32,494 bases of DNA from an uncultured Olsenella sp. Its GTDB lineage: Bacteria; Actinomycetota; Coriobacteriia; Coriobacteriales; Atopobiaceae. Both the position numbers and the translations under genes were made by a program. Shown here one piece after another: positions 1 to 10,731 of this stretch. Below the pieces are notes generated by a model. It did not search any database, was not told the DNA's origin, and worked only from the letters and a program-made list of their open reading frames with translations. Every line of letters begins with the position of its first letter. The stretch's first letter is position 1. The stretch lies in the NCBI GenBank assembly GCA_949287335.1, contig CASEGE010000284.1, forward strand, positions 1-32,494, read 5' to 3'.

Positions 1-3000
1 ATTGGCAAAGCTGCCGCTCTGAGAAGCGGGCTCAAGCGTGAACTCGGCGCCGGGGAGCTGAGCCCCCCCGTTGGTGCTCACCTTGATCAAGGTGACCGAG
101 GTCTGCTTGTCCGTGGCGGTAATGGTCACAACGCCGGAGGCCGCATCCTCGCTGACGGCATAGTCGCCGGTGCCGCCCGTATGCGTACCCAGCGTCACCG
201 TGCCGTCATCCCCAACGGTGAACTCAACCTTACCTGCAATCTCGTAGCCGTTAGGGGCAACAACTTCGCTGAGAACATACGTGTTGCCCGCAACAAGGGA
301 GGCGCTGTCAATTGAATACGCCGTCGCATCATTATTGGCAAAGACTCGAGTGCCCGTGGTGCCATCAGCCCACGCAGAGCCTTCCTTGGGCGTAATCTCA
401 AACGTCACGCCTGCGAGCAGTTTGCCGTTCTCGTCCACCTTGGCAAGGGAGACCTCGATGGAGGGGTCGGTGGCCTTTATGACAAGGCTGTCGCCAATCA
501 CGCCATAACCGACAGGAACCTGGCCCATGGTCTCGATAGTTCCGTCGGGCTTGACCTTGAACACCAGCGAGCCCTCGATGAGCTCGTAGCCCTTGGGCGC
601 CTTGGTCTCCGTGAGCACATAGGTCTCATTGGCAATGAGAACACCAGTGAGATCGATCTTGCCGTTCTCATCCGTCCTCTTTACCAGATTGCGGTTTCCA
701 TCCAGCTGCGTACCATCGACAAAAGTCCCGCTGATTGTGAACTCAGCGTCGGCATAGGGGTTGACAACAGAGGACGTCTGCGGCTTGTTGCCATCCTTCT
801 CTAGCGTGATAGAAATCTGAGTGTCGGTCGCGGTGGTGAGGTTGATGCCGCCGTCCTTGCTCACGGCGTAGGAGCCGGAGCCGCCCGTGGCGGTCCCGGG
901 GTTCACCACGTTGCCGTTCTTGTCCACCGTGAAGGTGACGGACCCGGCGAGCTCGTAGCCCGCAGGGGCCTCGGTCTCGCGGAGCGTATAGGGCTTACCC
1001 GCGATGAGCAGAGCATCCCGAAGCTCGGCAACACCGTTGACGGTACTGACCGTGACGGAATCCTCCCCGTTGGCAAGCTCGCCCTCAATGACAAAGGCAG
1101 CCTTGCCGGAAAGTACGTTGCCACTGGCATCCGTCTTCTTGATCCTCAGGCGCGTCGCAGCGTTCTCGGCGGTTACCCTCTGCTCGCTCTCGACCGTGGT
1201 GCGGCTGATCGTGAACTCCTGGCTCGTCACAGGCTTGTCGTTCACGTGGCCAACGTAACCGTCCTTGACGCCGGTCTCGACAAAGCGGTACGTGCCCCAC
1301 TCAAGATCGTCAACGGTGATCTGTCCGTTGCCATCCGTGGTGAGGCTGGTCTTGACGTCGGTCCATACGTCGCCGGCAACTTCCTTCTGAAGCGAGAAGA
1401 CCACGCCCTGGAGCACGTTGCCCTCGTCGTCGGTCTTGGTCAGCGTGGCCTTGCCCGTCAGGCGCTCGTTGGGGACGCCGTTGGCATCAAGCTTGAAGTT
1501 CTCCGCGGCGGCACCGAGCTGGCCCTTGGCAGTACCGTCGGTCTGAACGTTGGCGTCGGCCAGGCTGTACACGAACTCGGTGTCATGATCGACGTTCTCA
1601 AGCTCAAAGGTCACGACGAACTTCTCGCCGTCGTTCACCGGCACCTCATAGCCCTGGTTGGCCGTCTCAACAAGGCGGTACTCGCCCTTCATGTTGAGGG
1701 TGAGCTGGAGCACGCCAGCAGTTCCGTTAGCAGGCTTGTCGGCACCTGCCGCCTTGTAGCCATTGCCGTCATCCAGCGTCAGGGTGTAGCTCTTGTCGGT
1801 CTTGAGGCCCGTGGCAACGTCCACCCAGTCCTTGCCGTTGTGATACTGGAGCTTGAACTCAGCGTCGCTGATAGCAGCCTTGTTCTCAGCGTCGGCATCA
1901 TACTTGGGCAGGCTCACCGTCACCTGGAAAGGCGTGTTGAGCAGCGTGTTGCCCGGATTGGACGTTGCGTTGTCCTTGACCGTCACCTTATTGGCGGCTC
2001 CGTGGTTGGTCTCCTGGTCGATAGTGAAGGGGAACTTCAGCTCGTCGCCAGACGGGTAGTAGGCATCGTCGGTGGTCGTAGTCTCGAGCAGGTAGTAGCT
2101 ACCCGCCTGAAGACCGTCAGCGAGGCTCTTGCGCTCGTCGCCGCCCACGCCAAGGTCGACGCCATCCTCAAACTCGACGTCAGTTGCCTTAGAGGAGTCA
2201 AAGACGCCATTCGCGTCGGTGGTCAGCCCCTTGGCGAGAAGGACCTCGGACCCGTCGTCGTTCACGCGGTAGAGGTAGAAGGTCACGCCTTCGAGCTTCT
2301 TGCCGTCCGCGGTGCCGAGCGCCTTCGTGAAGGTGAAGTAGCCGTCGAAGACCTGATCCGTAACCGTGATCTCCTCCGCGTTCTCACCCGGCTTGGTCGA
2401 GTTGACCGAACCGTCCTTGCCGATCGTCAGGTTGGTATCCGCCGCGCGAGCGTAGCCCTCGGGCAGCTCGCCGGTCTCGACGATCTTGTAGGTTCCGGCC
2501 TTGAGCCCAACGATGTAGCCGGCATTGGTATCTTTCATCTCAACGGCGCCAGTGGTGTCGGCAGAGCCGGACTTGATGTTGCCACCCGTCCAAACCTCGG
2601 ACGCCGCCTTGCCGTTCTGCCACACGAAGCTCGTCTCGTTTCCGCTGGCGTCGCGCTTCCACACGGCGTAGACGGTCTGCTTGTTGGTGCTCATAACGGA
2701 GAGCTCAACGTCGTTGACCTCGTCCTTGTCCTTGTCCTTGGAGTCGCTCACCTTGTCGAGCGTGAAGCGCGTGGCGACGTTGGTGATATCTTTGCTGTAG
2801 TCCTTATCAACTGTTGGGTAGAAGCCCGGAACAGAGCCCTCGTCCTCGCTGGCACGGTACTCGTAGGTGTTGCCCTCGCCATCCTTCCCGGGAAGGCCCG
2901 TGTACTCCCATTCCCAGACGCCGTCGTTGTTGGCGTCGGACCACGCGGGCTGCATCAGGGTGCCGTCATCGTAGGTAGCCCTCTCCCACGTCTTGCCATC

Positions 3001-6000
3001 GTCATTGGAGCGCTCGAGCGTCATCTTGACGCTGGGGACACTGCCATCCGAAGGCAGCGACGGCTTGAGGCCGGTTCCGTAGTCGTCCCACGCCTTGGTG
3101 CCCTCGAGCTCAGTGGTGAAGAGCGTGTTGGTATAGGTCTGGGACCTTTCCTCACTTCCCTCAACCCTGTCAAAGTCGACAACCGCGTTGCCCTCGCCAA
3201 CGTTCTCGCTGAGCGCTCCAGTAACGTCATAGCCGCCCGGAACAGCCTCGACGGCACGGTAGATGAGCTCGTTGCCCTTTTTGTCGTAGGCAGGGAGGTT
3301 TCGGAAGGTGTAGGAGTTTGTGTTGAAGGTTTCGGCGCCCTCAGTCAGGCTGCCTGTGACGTCATGACTGATTTGACCCGTTGCGTTTTTGACTTCTGTC
3401 CAAGTCTTACCGTCGTCGCTCGAGACCTGGAGCTGATAGGTCACGGTCCAGATGGGGTTGTGGTACTGATCGAACGCCTCGTCGCGCAGGCCCCAAATGT
3501 TGTCGTCATCGTCCCAGACCTTGGTGACCTTGAGGTCGGTAGTCAGGAGGAAATTCTCGACAAGGGTGCTGCTCAGCATCCCGCTATCGTCGTTCAGGGT
3601 TGTTTCCGAGGTGCCAACGTAAGACTCAGCCTGAGGAGCGTACTGGATGGCACCATCATCCTGCTTGGCGATGTTAATTCCGGTATCGCCCACCTTGGTC
3701 TCGATCACGCGGTACTGGAACTCGTAGAGCGTGGAGTCGCCCGCGCTCCTCTTCGCGAAGATCGGGACGGTGTTCCACTGGTAGTCCCAGCCGCCGTCTT
3801 CGTCTAGGGTCTGCGTGGCGTCGAAGCCCGTGAGGGAGAAACCGCTGCCCAGTGCAGTTGTGAACGCATCGCTGGCATTCAACCATGCGCTCCAAGGATC
3901 GTTCTCACCCGTCCGGTAACGCGCCTGAAGCTCGACCTCAACCGACTTAGGCCTGAAACCCCACTCGTCATCGGCGTTCTGGACAGGATTGCCGTCCGCG
4001 CCAACGCCGTACCACTTCTTCTCCACCTCGGCAGAGCCCTTGAGGCCATTCTCAAGGTCATCGAGAGATCCAGTCCAGCTCCCCTCAGCGCCCTCCTTAG
4101 TACCCTCGCCCTTAGCGGTACCATCGATGATGCGATAGAAATCCGCCGCCGCGGGGATCAGGGACTCGGTAACCTCGTAATTCCACGCGCTGCCATCAGG
4201 TGCCCACTGCTCGAGACCAGAGATGGTGTAGGACCACTCGTCCCCAGTCGTAAACGTCCATTTGAGCTCGTAGCCCTCACCCTCGGTCAGCTCCTCCACC
4301 TGACCACTGTCAGACGTGCGCTTGACTGTGAGGGTAATGTCTTTCGTCGTGAGGCGCACGTTGAACGCGTCGCCGTAGTCGTCCCACTTCTTGCTGCCGG
4401 TCAGCTCAAGCTTTTCGTAGTCATATTTATTGGCGAACGTGATGTCCGGTCTTGTGTCGTCCTTCGCTACCACCGAGTTGCCGTTCGTGTCAACCGCAGC
4501 GGGTGAGCAAGCGCCTTCGACGTCAGTTCCGTTCGGAGCCGTAACGGGCTCGTCCGTCACGTCCAACTCAGAGTTAGCATTACCCAGCACCACCGTAGTG
4601 GTGTAGCCATCAATGGTGCTCTCGACCACGTAGTACTCGTAATCGGACCCGTTGGGAGCCCACATGTCGAGACCATCGAAGGTGTAGGTAAAGCTTCCGC
4701 TCTGATCGACCTTCTGGGCAATCTCTTCACCCGTGAGTGTCACTGAAGTGACCTTCTCGGGTTTGCTCATCGTTTCGCCCGCGCCGCCGGTAAAGAAGCT
4801 GATGAGGCCCTCGAGAATCCCACCCGGCTTCTCGCTGCCGTCCCTGTCGTAGCGGCGATACAGCGTGTAGGTGATGTCCGGATACTTGTCTCCGCTCGCG
4901 CGGTCACCCGTGAAGAACTTCTTCACCGTGAGGTTGCCCTCGGTGGGGTTGAACGCGTTAGTAATGAAGAACGAACCGGTCACACCGTGACGAATGTCGT
5001 AGACTTGCTCGCCGTCCTCGGCAACGTGCTCGTCATCGGCGAAGTTGGTCTCTTCAATCTGTTCGATTGCCATGGAAGCATCGGAGCCGATCAAGCCCGT
5101 AATGACCTCGATGGCACGATACTCGTAGATCTTGCCTTCGGAATCGTAACGCGGGAGCTTCTCTCCGTCGATGTCCTCCGTAATGTTGAAAGTAAAGCGC
5201 TTCGGATCGTCTTTGTCTGGCGTGAGGCCATCCTGATATGCGACAGCGCCTGTTCGAGGGGTAAGGGACTGCGTTTCCTCATCGTAGTCCACATACAGCT
5301 CTGGCCACTCTTCTCCAACATAGCGACGCTGGATGAAGACCGTAACCTTGGGAAGCTCGAGGTCGCTCAGGTCGTAGTTGCCTGGGATGTTGGTCCAGAG
5401 CTTCTCACCGTTGACCTCAAGCTCACCCGTAAGGCTGTTCACGAAGACGTTGCCGGACCTCACGGCATAGTCGGAGCCGGTCGAAGTGACATCGGCATCG
5501 TCGCCGGTCTCGGTATCGACGACATCACCCTTACCGAGGGTTGCGCCAGCGTAGCCCTTGAACTCAACGGGGGCATAGCCCAGGCTTGTGCCGTCGCTCG
5601 ACATGGTCTCAGAGGCAAAGTATTCGTACTCGTAGCCGCTCTCGTCGTACTTCTGCAGACCAGTGATCTTGCAGATCTGGTCATACTGGGCGGCAAGATT
5701 GCTCGAGGTGCCGCCCTGATGGTCCTGCGCGGCCTCCTCGTTGGGCTCCCACAGGAAGTGGACGTAGCCGTCGACGGACTCAAGCTTGCCGTCGGACCCT
5801 CTGCGATAGAGCGTCAGGTAGATATCCGGGCGAGAGCCGCTCTCGTAGGTGTAGGTGTCGTTCCACTCCTTGTAGAACTGAACCTCCGTAGTGCCCTGAC
5901 GCTTGTTCTCGGCGCTAAATGTCTGCTTGTCATGGAAGTGACGGTTGCCAATCTCGTAGGCGTCCTCGGTCACCGATTTCTCGTAGTCCCCATGATTGCC

Positions 6001-9000
6001 AACCCACTCCTCGCTCACCGAGTAGTGGACGACCACGCCGTCTCCCGTGTACTTGGGAAGGCCGTAGATGTAGGTGACGTTCTTCTCGCCAGAGTCGCCG
6101 CTTCTGTCAACGGGAACGACAAGCGTCTTGCCGCCATCCTTGACCGTTGCCCCCGTCAGCGGCTGGTTGCCGGCCTCGTTGGAGAAGAGGGGGATGTTGT
6201 TGCCGTTGGTCAGCTGGACAAATGCCTGGTCCGTGTCCTTGTTTACGGAGAAGACTGCGCCCGCGTCGTCGACCGTGAGCTCGAAGTTGGCCTCGGGGCG
6301 CTTCTCCTTGTCCGCGCCCTCGTCGAGCCAGGTCTTCTCAACGGACAGATCAATCAGGCCAATGCGGCGGTTGCTCACCGAGAGCAGCTGCTTACCGAAG
6401 GGTCCGGGCTGGTCCTTGGAGTCGGTGTAGGTCACCTCGTAGACGTGGTCGTTCGTGGCAACACGCTCGTTATCGGCGTTGATGTAATCGTCATTCCACG
6501 CCGTGTTGATCCAAGAAGCATCGTAGTCCGCAGGCTGAGTATTGCTCCACGCGACCGCCTCGCTGTAGGTCATGACCTCATACTCGGTCCCATCAACATC
6601 GACAAGTTTAGTCTCGACAATATCGAGATCGCTGGTCTTGAGATCTCCCACGGGGATGCTTACCTCATAGAACCAGGCGTTACTTTCCGAGAGCTTAACT
6701 TCGGTGAACACGTGACCCTCTTTGAAGGTGGTTTCGCCGTCCTTCGTAGTGAGGTCACGCGCGGCGCGCACCTCAACCACGCAGGTGAGACGATGCGCGG
6801 AGTCATCGCCGTCGACCCAGTCCTTGGTGATGTGGAACTCGGTCGCCTCACCGGGGCCGTAGGAGTTCCTGAACATTGTGAGGTGTCCCTCGGCATCGTA
6901 CTCGCGCACGGTATGCCAACCCTCAACGGGCTCCTCAACAACACGGTAGGTATAGCGGCCGCCGCTCTCCGTGTAGAGGGGCAGATCGAGAATCTCGAGA
7001 TAGTATGGGCTCGTCTCCTGCACAGTAGGACCAGAGATGCCCAAGTCCTTATTTGTTATCACGGTTGCTTGCTCGTCCACGATGCCGTCGAGCGTGTAGG
7101 AGCCGACTTTGTTGCTTCCCTGGTAGAGAGTGACCGTCACCTTGTCCGCACGGGTCTTGTCGGGCTGCTTGCGGTCGTAGACGGGATCGCCATTATCGTC
7201 GAGCTCAGGCTGCTGCCAGAGCTTTTCAACGTATTCGTCAGTAGTGTTGTCAAAGGAGTTGACAATTTCGCCCGTCTCCTCGTCGACCGTTGAGGTGAAC
7301 ACGACTGAGTCAGTCGTCTCAGAATTGCCCTCGGTGGACTTCAAGGAGAGCGTAAAGGTCGCCTCCGTACCATCCTCGCTGGCTTTGAAGTTAGTCTCTG
7401 CGCCGCCCTGTTTTACATCGGTCTCCACCCAGCGGTACTCGTACTCACGGCCAAGCTTGTCGTAGCGCTCTTCTTCAGAGGAAATGGTCTGCGAGAGCTG
7501 CTCGGCGGTGAAGCCGTTGAGCTCTTGGGTGCGAACCGTCTCCCATTCTGCATCCTCGACACCCTCGGGACGACGCTGGAGGGTGAACTCGCAGGTGACG
7601 TCCTTGAGCTGGTCGGCAAAGGCGTCGACCTTCCAGGTCTTGACCTGTTCGACCGTGATGGTCTCCTCGAGGCGGTTGCTCACAGTACCGCCGTTATAGG
7701 TGAGGCGGTCCGTGGTGGGACGGGTATAGCCATCGTCGAAGACCTCGGTTTCGGTTCTGTCGGCGTTGTAGTAGTTCGGCTTCGTGGTCGTAACGTTACC
7801 GTCCGAGTCCACGCTGCCGAGCACCGTCTCATAGTCCTCCGGGACGGTCTCCTCGCGAACACCGTAAACGAAGGGGTAGCCGTCGGAGTCGTATTTGGGA
7901 AGGCTGAGGCCCTCGTGCTGCTCGAGAAGCAGGGCACCGAGGTCGACCGTGTTCCCCTCTATTTTTGAGGGGTTGAAGGTGATGGTGACAAACGCACCGG
8001 CGTTGTCAGCAACCTGCGAGGCAGTCGCCGCACTTCCGTTATTGGAGTAGCGCCAAAGGGTGAAAGTGATTTCCTCGTCCGGGCGAGCATTGTCTGCGTT
8101 GCTGTTATCGAGCCACTGCTTGGTGGCATCAAAGCTCGTAGTGCCCGTATGGGTGAGCGTCACGGTGCCGTTGTTGTAGGCATGCGTCGTGTCAGAGCCG
8201 TGGTTGGACGAGGCACTGTTATTGAAGGTCGCAGCGTAGTAGTCCTTGTATCCGCCAACGGGCGTCTCATCGCCTCCGGTGTATTCGAGGCGATACTCAA
8301 TCGGCTTTCCGTCGACGGTGTAGCGGGGAAGGTTGCCAGACAGTATCCCGCTGTTTGAGTCATCGTCAGACGGGTTCCAGTTAAGCCCGCCACCAAGGTC
8401 GGTGTTTATCGAACTCTGGTCGGTAATCTTGCCGACCTCGAAGCGCATTCCCTCGACCCGCTTGTTGTCGACAACCGCCTGGAGGAAAAGATACTCCCCC
8501 GTTTTCTTTCCGAGCTCCTCAAACTCCTCGTTGCCGATCTTGCCGACGATATTGAATGTCTGCTCAGCCAGCTTCTGGAACGTCTGGTTGGCCGTGACGA
8601 CATCGCTGCCTGCGGTAGTGGCAACCTCAGGCGCGCCGCTCCTGAAGTAGGAGTCGCTGCTGTACTCGTTCTCATCGACAAGGCGCCAGGTCACCTCGCA
8701 GGTGACATCCTTGCGCTCCCACAGCGGCTCACCGGTCTCGGTATCGTAGAGCTTGTTTCCCTCGTCATCCGTCTTCTGCTCATAGCCAATCTCCGTCACA
8801 GACGTGGGGAGTCCGGAGACGGAGGCGGTGTACTCGTTGACCATGGAGGCAGCGAGGGAGACAGCGGGGGGATTGTCCTTCCAACCCAGCTGCATCTCCG
8901 CATTATCTGCGGTGTACACGTACTCTGTGCCATTGATAGTAAAGTAGAGCTTGTAGCCAGCCTGAAGCGTATCGGTGCTGGGACGGTCGGACTCGTTGTT

Positions 9001-10707
9001 GTCCGCCCACGTGGTCTTTATCGTCAGCGAGGCATTGAAGTTCTCGGGGCTCTTGGCGCCGTTGTCATCGGGTTTGCTCTCATCGGAAGCGTTGACAAGC
9101 GGAAGCAGGCCGTTGATGGAACTCAGTGACGAGATATCGGTTGCGGTCTCGTCGTCGGTCTGGTCGTCCTTCTCGTCTTCCTGCTCCTGAGGCTCCTCAG
9201 GGGCGGGAACCACGACACCGAGCTGATCCGCGAGCTCTGCCATACCGGGAAGCACGAGAGTTGCCTCCTGCTTGACGTTCTCGTCGTCGGCCTTGGTCTG
9301 GAGGGTCCACGTGAGCTCGGAGGCTTCGTCGGTCAGGAGCTCGGCCTTTACGGCAACCTTGAGGTCGATGGAGGCGTCGAGCTTCTCAATCTGCTCCTTG
9401 CCCTCGGTCTGGGCAGCGGGAACGGTCCCCTCGGTGGGGTTGCCCACGTAGTAGGCAGTGGTGTTCTCAGTGTCGGCCGTCTCGACGGGCTCCATGAAGG
9501 TCACCTTGAGCATGGTGCCCTCGTTCTCGATGGTGCCCTCGGCAATCTTAAGGGTGGTGGGGTTGCCCTCTTCGTCCGACTGGAAGATGTCGAAGGAATG
9601 CTTGTCGTTGTCGACCATCTGGTCGGAAATGGTCATGCCCTCCGGAAGGGTGACGGTAAAGGAGTCGCCGGGGAGCACGACGGTGTGGTTGCCCGTGTCG
9701 ACGTCGTCAACGGATGGGTTGAGCTGGAACGTAAGGTCGAGCGTGGCATCAAGCTGCTCAGAGAGGAGAGTGCGGAGAACGTCTGCCGGAGTTGTGGTGT
9801 CGGCTTCGTTGGTCGTTTGGTCGTTTTCGGTTTGGTCGATTGCGTTGTCGGTTTGGTCGGTCGTGTCTTCGGAGTCTGCCTCGGTCTCATCGCCGGCGTT
9901 AGCCTCGGCCTCGTCTTCGGAGTTATCGGTGGTGGCCTGAGCCTCATCGACGATTGCCTTGAGCGCCTCGGTGTCAAACGCAAGGCCGTCGGGCGAGCTC
10001 AGCGTGAGGTTATCGGTCTTTCCTGTCCAGTCCCAGGTTTCCACCTCGACGGAGTCGGCGTCGGTCTCGGTGGTGGTGTTGGGGTCCGGGGTTTCGGTCT
10101 CGGCGGTGTTGGGGTCCGGGGTTTCGGTCTGGGTGGTGTTGGGGTCCGGGGTTTCGGTCTGGGTGGTGTTGGGGTCCGGGGTTTCCGGCTCGACAGGATC
10201 AGAGGTGTCAGTCTTGTTGGGATCGGAGGTTTCAGCGGAGGTTTCGGCCTCAGTCTCAGTGGTGGTATTGGGGTCGGGGGTTTCGTCCTTGTTGGGGTCC
10301 GAGATATTTGTGTCTCCGTCGCCCTTTTCAGCATTGTTGGGCTCAGAACCCTTGTTGGAATCCGTGGGGTCAGAAGAATCGCTGGGGTCTTTTGGATCTC
10401 CAGGCTCATTGGTGTTTTCGGGGTCATTCAAGTCGGTGGGATCATCGGGATCAGTATTGTTGTCCTTCTGACCATCAACGTTGTCGTCAACCTGCTCGGT
10501 TCCCGGCTGGTTGCCAAGCCCATCGGCAAGCGTCTCAGCAAACGCGGTGGACATGCCGTTGTTGAAGAGCGACTCAACCGTCAGGATGAGCGCAAGCGCA
10601 AACGCAAGCGCCTTCTGTGCTGTGGTCCGCTCAGCATAGGACGAGGGTTTGGTACCTCGCTCGAGTGCTCGCGTTTCCGTCCTAGAGCTATACGACTTCC
10701 GACCCAT
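1..10707 (-). CDS. Giant Cna_B/SpaA-repeat surface adhesin (3' end outside window)
   Basis: Open for 3569 codons from the ATG at 10705-10707 to the window edge with no stop. A GAGGTG ribosome site (10712-10717) lies five bases before the start. Residues 1-56 form a long secretion signal: a basic start, a hydrophobic stretch near residues 32-43, and a likely cut after AFA near residue 55. A Thr/Asp/Glu/Pro-rich linker (about 57-310) follows, then a beta-rich domain (about 315-470) and a second acidic linker (about 500-530). From about 9.0 to 2.8 kb I read about thirteen modules of the Cna_B type, each opening with a Lys-x-Trp-like strand (KKWDD, VEKTW, ITKDW) and closing with YEYRVVE-like strands. 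From 2.8 kb to the edge there are about eight SpaA-like modules (LPGAEFTL, GYELAG, YVLTETKAP). Such modules form intramolecular isopeptide bonds in stalks of wall-anchored adhesins and pilins. The expected LPXTG anchor would lie beyond position 1. The ligand cannot be told from sequence. GC is lower than in the housekeeping genes. Confidence 0.93.
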   Translation of the reverse strand, partial: MGRKSYSSRTETRALERGTKPSSYAERTTAQKALAFALALILTVESLFNNGMSTAFAETLADGLGNQPGTEQVDDNVDGQKDNNTDPDDPTDLNDPENTNEPGDPKDPSDSSDPTDSNKGSEPNNAEKGDGDTNISDPNKDETPDPNTTTETEAETSAETSDPNKTDTSDPVEPETPDPNTTQTETPDPNTTQTETPDPNTAETETPDPNTTTETDADSVEVETWDWTGKTDNLTLSSPDGLAFDTEALKAIVDEAQATTDNSEDEAEANAGDETEADSEDTTDQTDNAIDQTENDQTTNEADTTTPADVLRTLLSEQLDATLDLTFQLNPSVDDVDTGNHTVVLPGDSFTVTLPEGMTISDQMVDNDKHSFDIFQSDEEGNPTTLKIAEGTIENEGTMLKVTFMEPVETADTENTTAYYVGNPTEGTVPAAQTEGKEQIEKLDASIDLKVAVKAELLTDEASELTWTLQTKADDENVKQEATLVLPGMAELADQLGVVVPAPEEPQEQEDEKDDQTDDETATDISSLSSINGLLPLVNASDESKPDDNGAKSPENFNASLTIKTTWADNNESDRPSTDTLQAGYKLYFTINGTEYVYTADNAEMQLGWKDNPPAVSLAASMVNEYTASVSGLPTSVTEIGYEQKTDDEGNKLYDTETGEPLWERKDVTCEVTWRLVDENEYSSDSYFRSGAPEVATTAGSDVVTANQTFQKLAEQTFNIVGKIGNEEFEELGKKTGEYLFLQAVVDNKRVEGMRFEVGKITDQSSINTDLGGGLNWNPSDDDSNSGILSGNLPRYTVDGKPIEYRLEYTGGDETPVGGYKDYYAATFNNSASSNHGSDTTHAYNNGTVTLTHTGTTSFDATKQWLDNSNADNARPDEEITFTLWRYSNNGSAATASQVADNAGAFVTITFNPSKIEGNTVDLGALLLEQHEGLSLPKYDSDGYPFVYGVREETVPEDYETVLGSVDSDGNVTTTKPNYYNADRTETEVFDDGYTRPTTDRLTYNGGTVSNRLEETITVEQVKTWKVDAFADQLKDVTCEFTLQRRPEGVEDAEWETVRTQELNGFTAEQLSQTISSEEERYDKLGREYEYRWVETDVKQGGAETNFKASEDGTEATFTLSLKSTEGNSETTDSVVFTSTVDEETGEIVNSFDNTTDEYVEKLWQQPELDDNGDPVYDRKQPDKTRADKVTVTLYQGSNKVGSYTLDGIVDEQATVITNKDLGISGPTVQETSPYYLEILDLPLYTESGGRYTYRVVEEPVEGWHTVREYDAEGHLTMFRNSYGPGEATEFHITKDWVDGDDSAHRLTCVVEVRAARDLTTKDGETTFKEGHVFTEVKLSESNAWFYEVSIPVGDLKTSDLDIVETKLVDVDGTEYEVMTYSEAVAWSNTQPADYDASWINTAWNDDYINADNERVATNDHVYEVTYTDSKDQPGPFGKQLLSVSNRRIGLIDLSVEKTWLDEGADKEKRPEANFELTVDDAGAVFSVNKDTDQAFVQLTNGNNIPLFSNEAGNQPLTGATVKDGGKTLVVPVDRSGDSGEKNVTYIYGLPKYTGDGVVVHYSVSEEWVGNHGDYEKSVTEDAYEIGNRHFHDKQTFSAENKRQGTTEVQFYKEWNDTYTYESGSRPDIYLTLYRRGSDGKLESVDGYVHFLWEPNEEAAQDHQGGTSSNLAAQYDQICKITGLQKYDESGYEYEYFASETMSSDGTSLGYAPVEFKGYAGATLGKGDVVDTETGDDADVTSTGSDYAVRSGNVFVNSLTGELEVNGEKLWTNIPGNYDLSDLELPKVTVFIQRRYVGEEWPELYVDYDEETQSLTPRTGAVAYQDGLTPDKDDPKRFTFNITEDIDGEKLPRYDSEGKIYEYRAIEVITGLIGSDASMAIEQIEETNFADDEHVAEDGEQVYDIRHGVTGSFFITNAFNPTEGNLTVKKFFTGDRASGDKYPDITYTLYRRYDRDGSEKPGGILEGLISFFTGGAGETMSKPEKVTSVTLTGEEIAQKVDQSGSFTYTFDGLDMWAPNGSDYEYYVVESTIDGYTTTVVLGNANSELDVTDEPVTAPNGTDVEGACSPAAVDTNGNSVVAKDDTRPDITFANKYDYEKLELTGSKKWDDYGDAFNVRLTTKDITLTVKRTSDSGQVEELTEGEGYELKWTFTTGDEWSYTISGLEQWAPDGSAWNYEVTESLIPAAADFYRIIDGTAKGEGTKEGAEGSWTGSLDDLENGLKGSAEVEKKWYGVGADGNPVQNADDEWGFRPKSVEVELQARYRTGENDPWSAWLNASDAFTTALGSGFSLTGFDATQTLDEDGGWDYQWNTVPIFAKRSAGDSTLYEFQYRVIETKVGDTGINIAKQDDGAIQYAPQAESYVGTSETTLNDDSGMLSSTLVENFLLTTDLKVTKVWDDDDNIWGLRDEAFDQYHNPIWTVTYQLQVSSDDGKTWTEVKNATGQISHDVTGSLTEGAETFNTNSYTFRNLPAYDKKGNELIYRAVEAVPGGYDVTGALSENVGEGNAVVDFDRVEGSEERSQTYTNTLFTTELEGTKAWDDYGTGLKPSLPSDGSVPSVKMTLERSNDDGKTWERATYDDGTLMQPAWSDANNDGVWEWEYTGLPGKDGEGNTYEYRASEDEGSVPGFYPTVDKDYSKDITNVATRFTLDKVSDSKDKDKDEVNDVELSVMSTNKQTVYAVWKRDASGNETSFVWQNGKAASEVWTGGNIKSGSADTTGAVEMKDTNAGYIVGLKAGTYKIVETGELPEGYARAADTNLTIGKDGSVNSTKPGENAEEITVTDQVFDGYFTFTKALGTADGKKLEGVTFYLYRVNDDGSEVLLAKGLTTDANGVFDSSKATDVEFEDGVDLGVGGDERKSLADGLQAGSYYLLETTTTDDAYYPSGDELKFPFTIDQETNHGAANKVTVKDNATSNPGNTLLNTPFQVTVSLPKYDADAENKAAISDAEFKLQYHNGKDWVDVATGLKTDKSYTLTLDDGNGYKAAGADKPANGTAGVLQLTLNMKGEYRLVETANQGYEVPVNDGEKFVVTFELENVDHDTEFVYSLADANVQTDGTAKGQLGAAAENFKLDANGVPNERLTGKATLTKTDDEGNVLQGVVFSLQKEVAGDVWTDVKTSLTTDGNGQITVDDLEWGTYRFVETGVKDGYVGHVNDKPVTSQEFTISRTTVESEQRVTAENAATRLRIKKTDASGNVLSGKAAFVIEGELANGEDSVTVSTVNGVAELRDALLIAGKPYTLRETEAPAGYELAGSVTFTVDKNGNVVNPGTATGGSGSYAVSKDGGINLTTATDTQISITLEKDGNKPQTSSVVNPYADAEFTISGTFVDGTQLDGNRNLVKRTDENGKIDLTGVLIANETYVLTETKAPKGYELIEGSLVFKVKPDGTIETMGQVPVGYGVIGDSLVIKATDPSIEVSLAKVDENGKLLAGVTFEITPKEGSAWADGTTGTRVFANNDATAYSIDSASLVAGNTYVLSEVVAPNGYEIAGKVEFTVGDDGTVTLGTHTGGTGDYAVSEDAASGVVTITATDKQTSVTLIKVSTNGGAQLPGAEFTLEPASQSGSFAN
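10081..10200 (-). repeat. 30-bp tandem repeat in adhesin linker (PDPNTTQTET)
   Basis: Four tandem 30-bp units start at 10081, 10111, 10141 and 10171. The first three are near identical and the fourth diverges after about 24 bases. In the adhesin frame each encodes a ten-residue unit close to TETPDPNTTQ. Being in frame, gain or loss of a unit changes stalk length without breaking the gene. Confidence 0.9.
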
Positions 10708-10731
10708 AATGCACCTCACAATTCCTACCCC

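Noticed and set aside
1246-7293. Long plus-strand frames (853 and 768 codons) opposite the adhesin
   Set aside because: They are low-complexity Val/Leu/Gly-rich mirror frames of the Cna_B modules, with no ribosome site or family resemblance.
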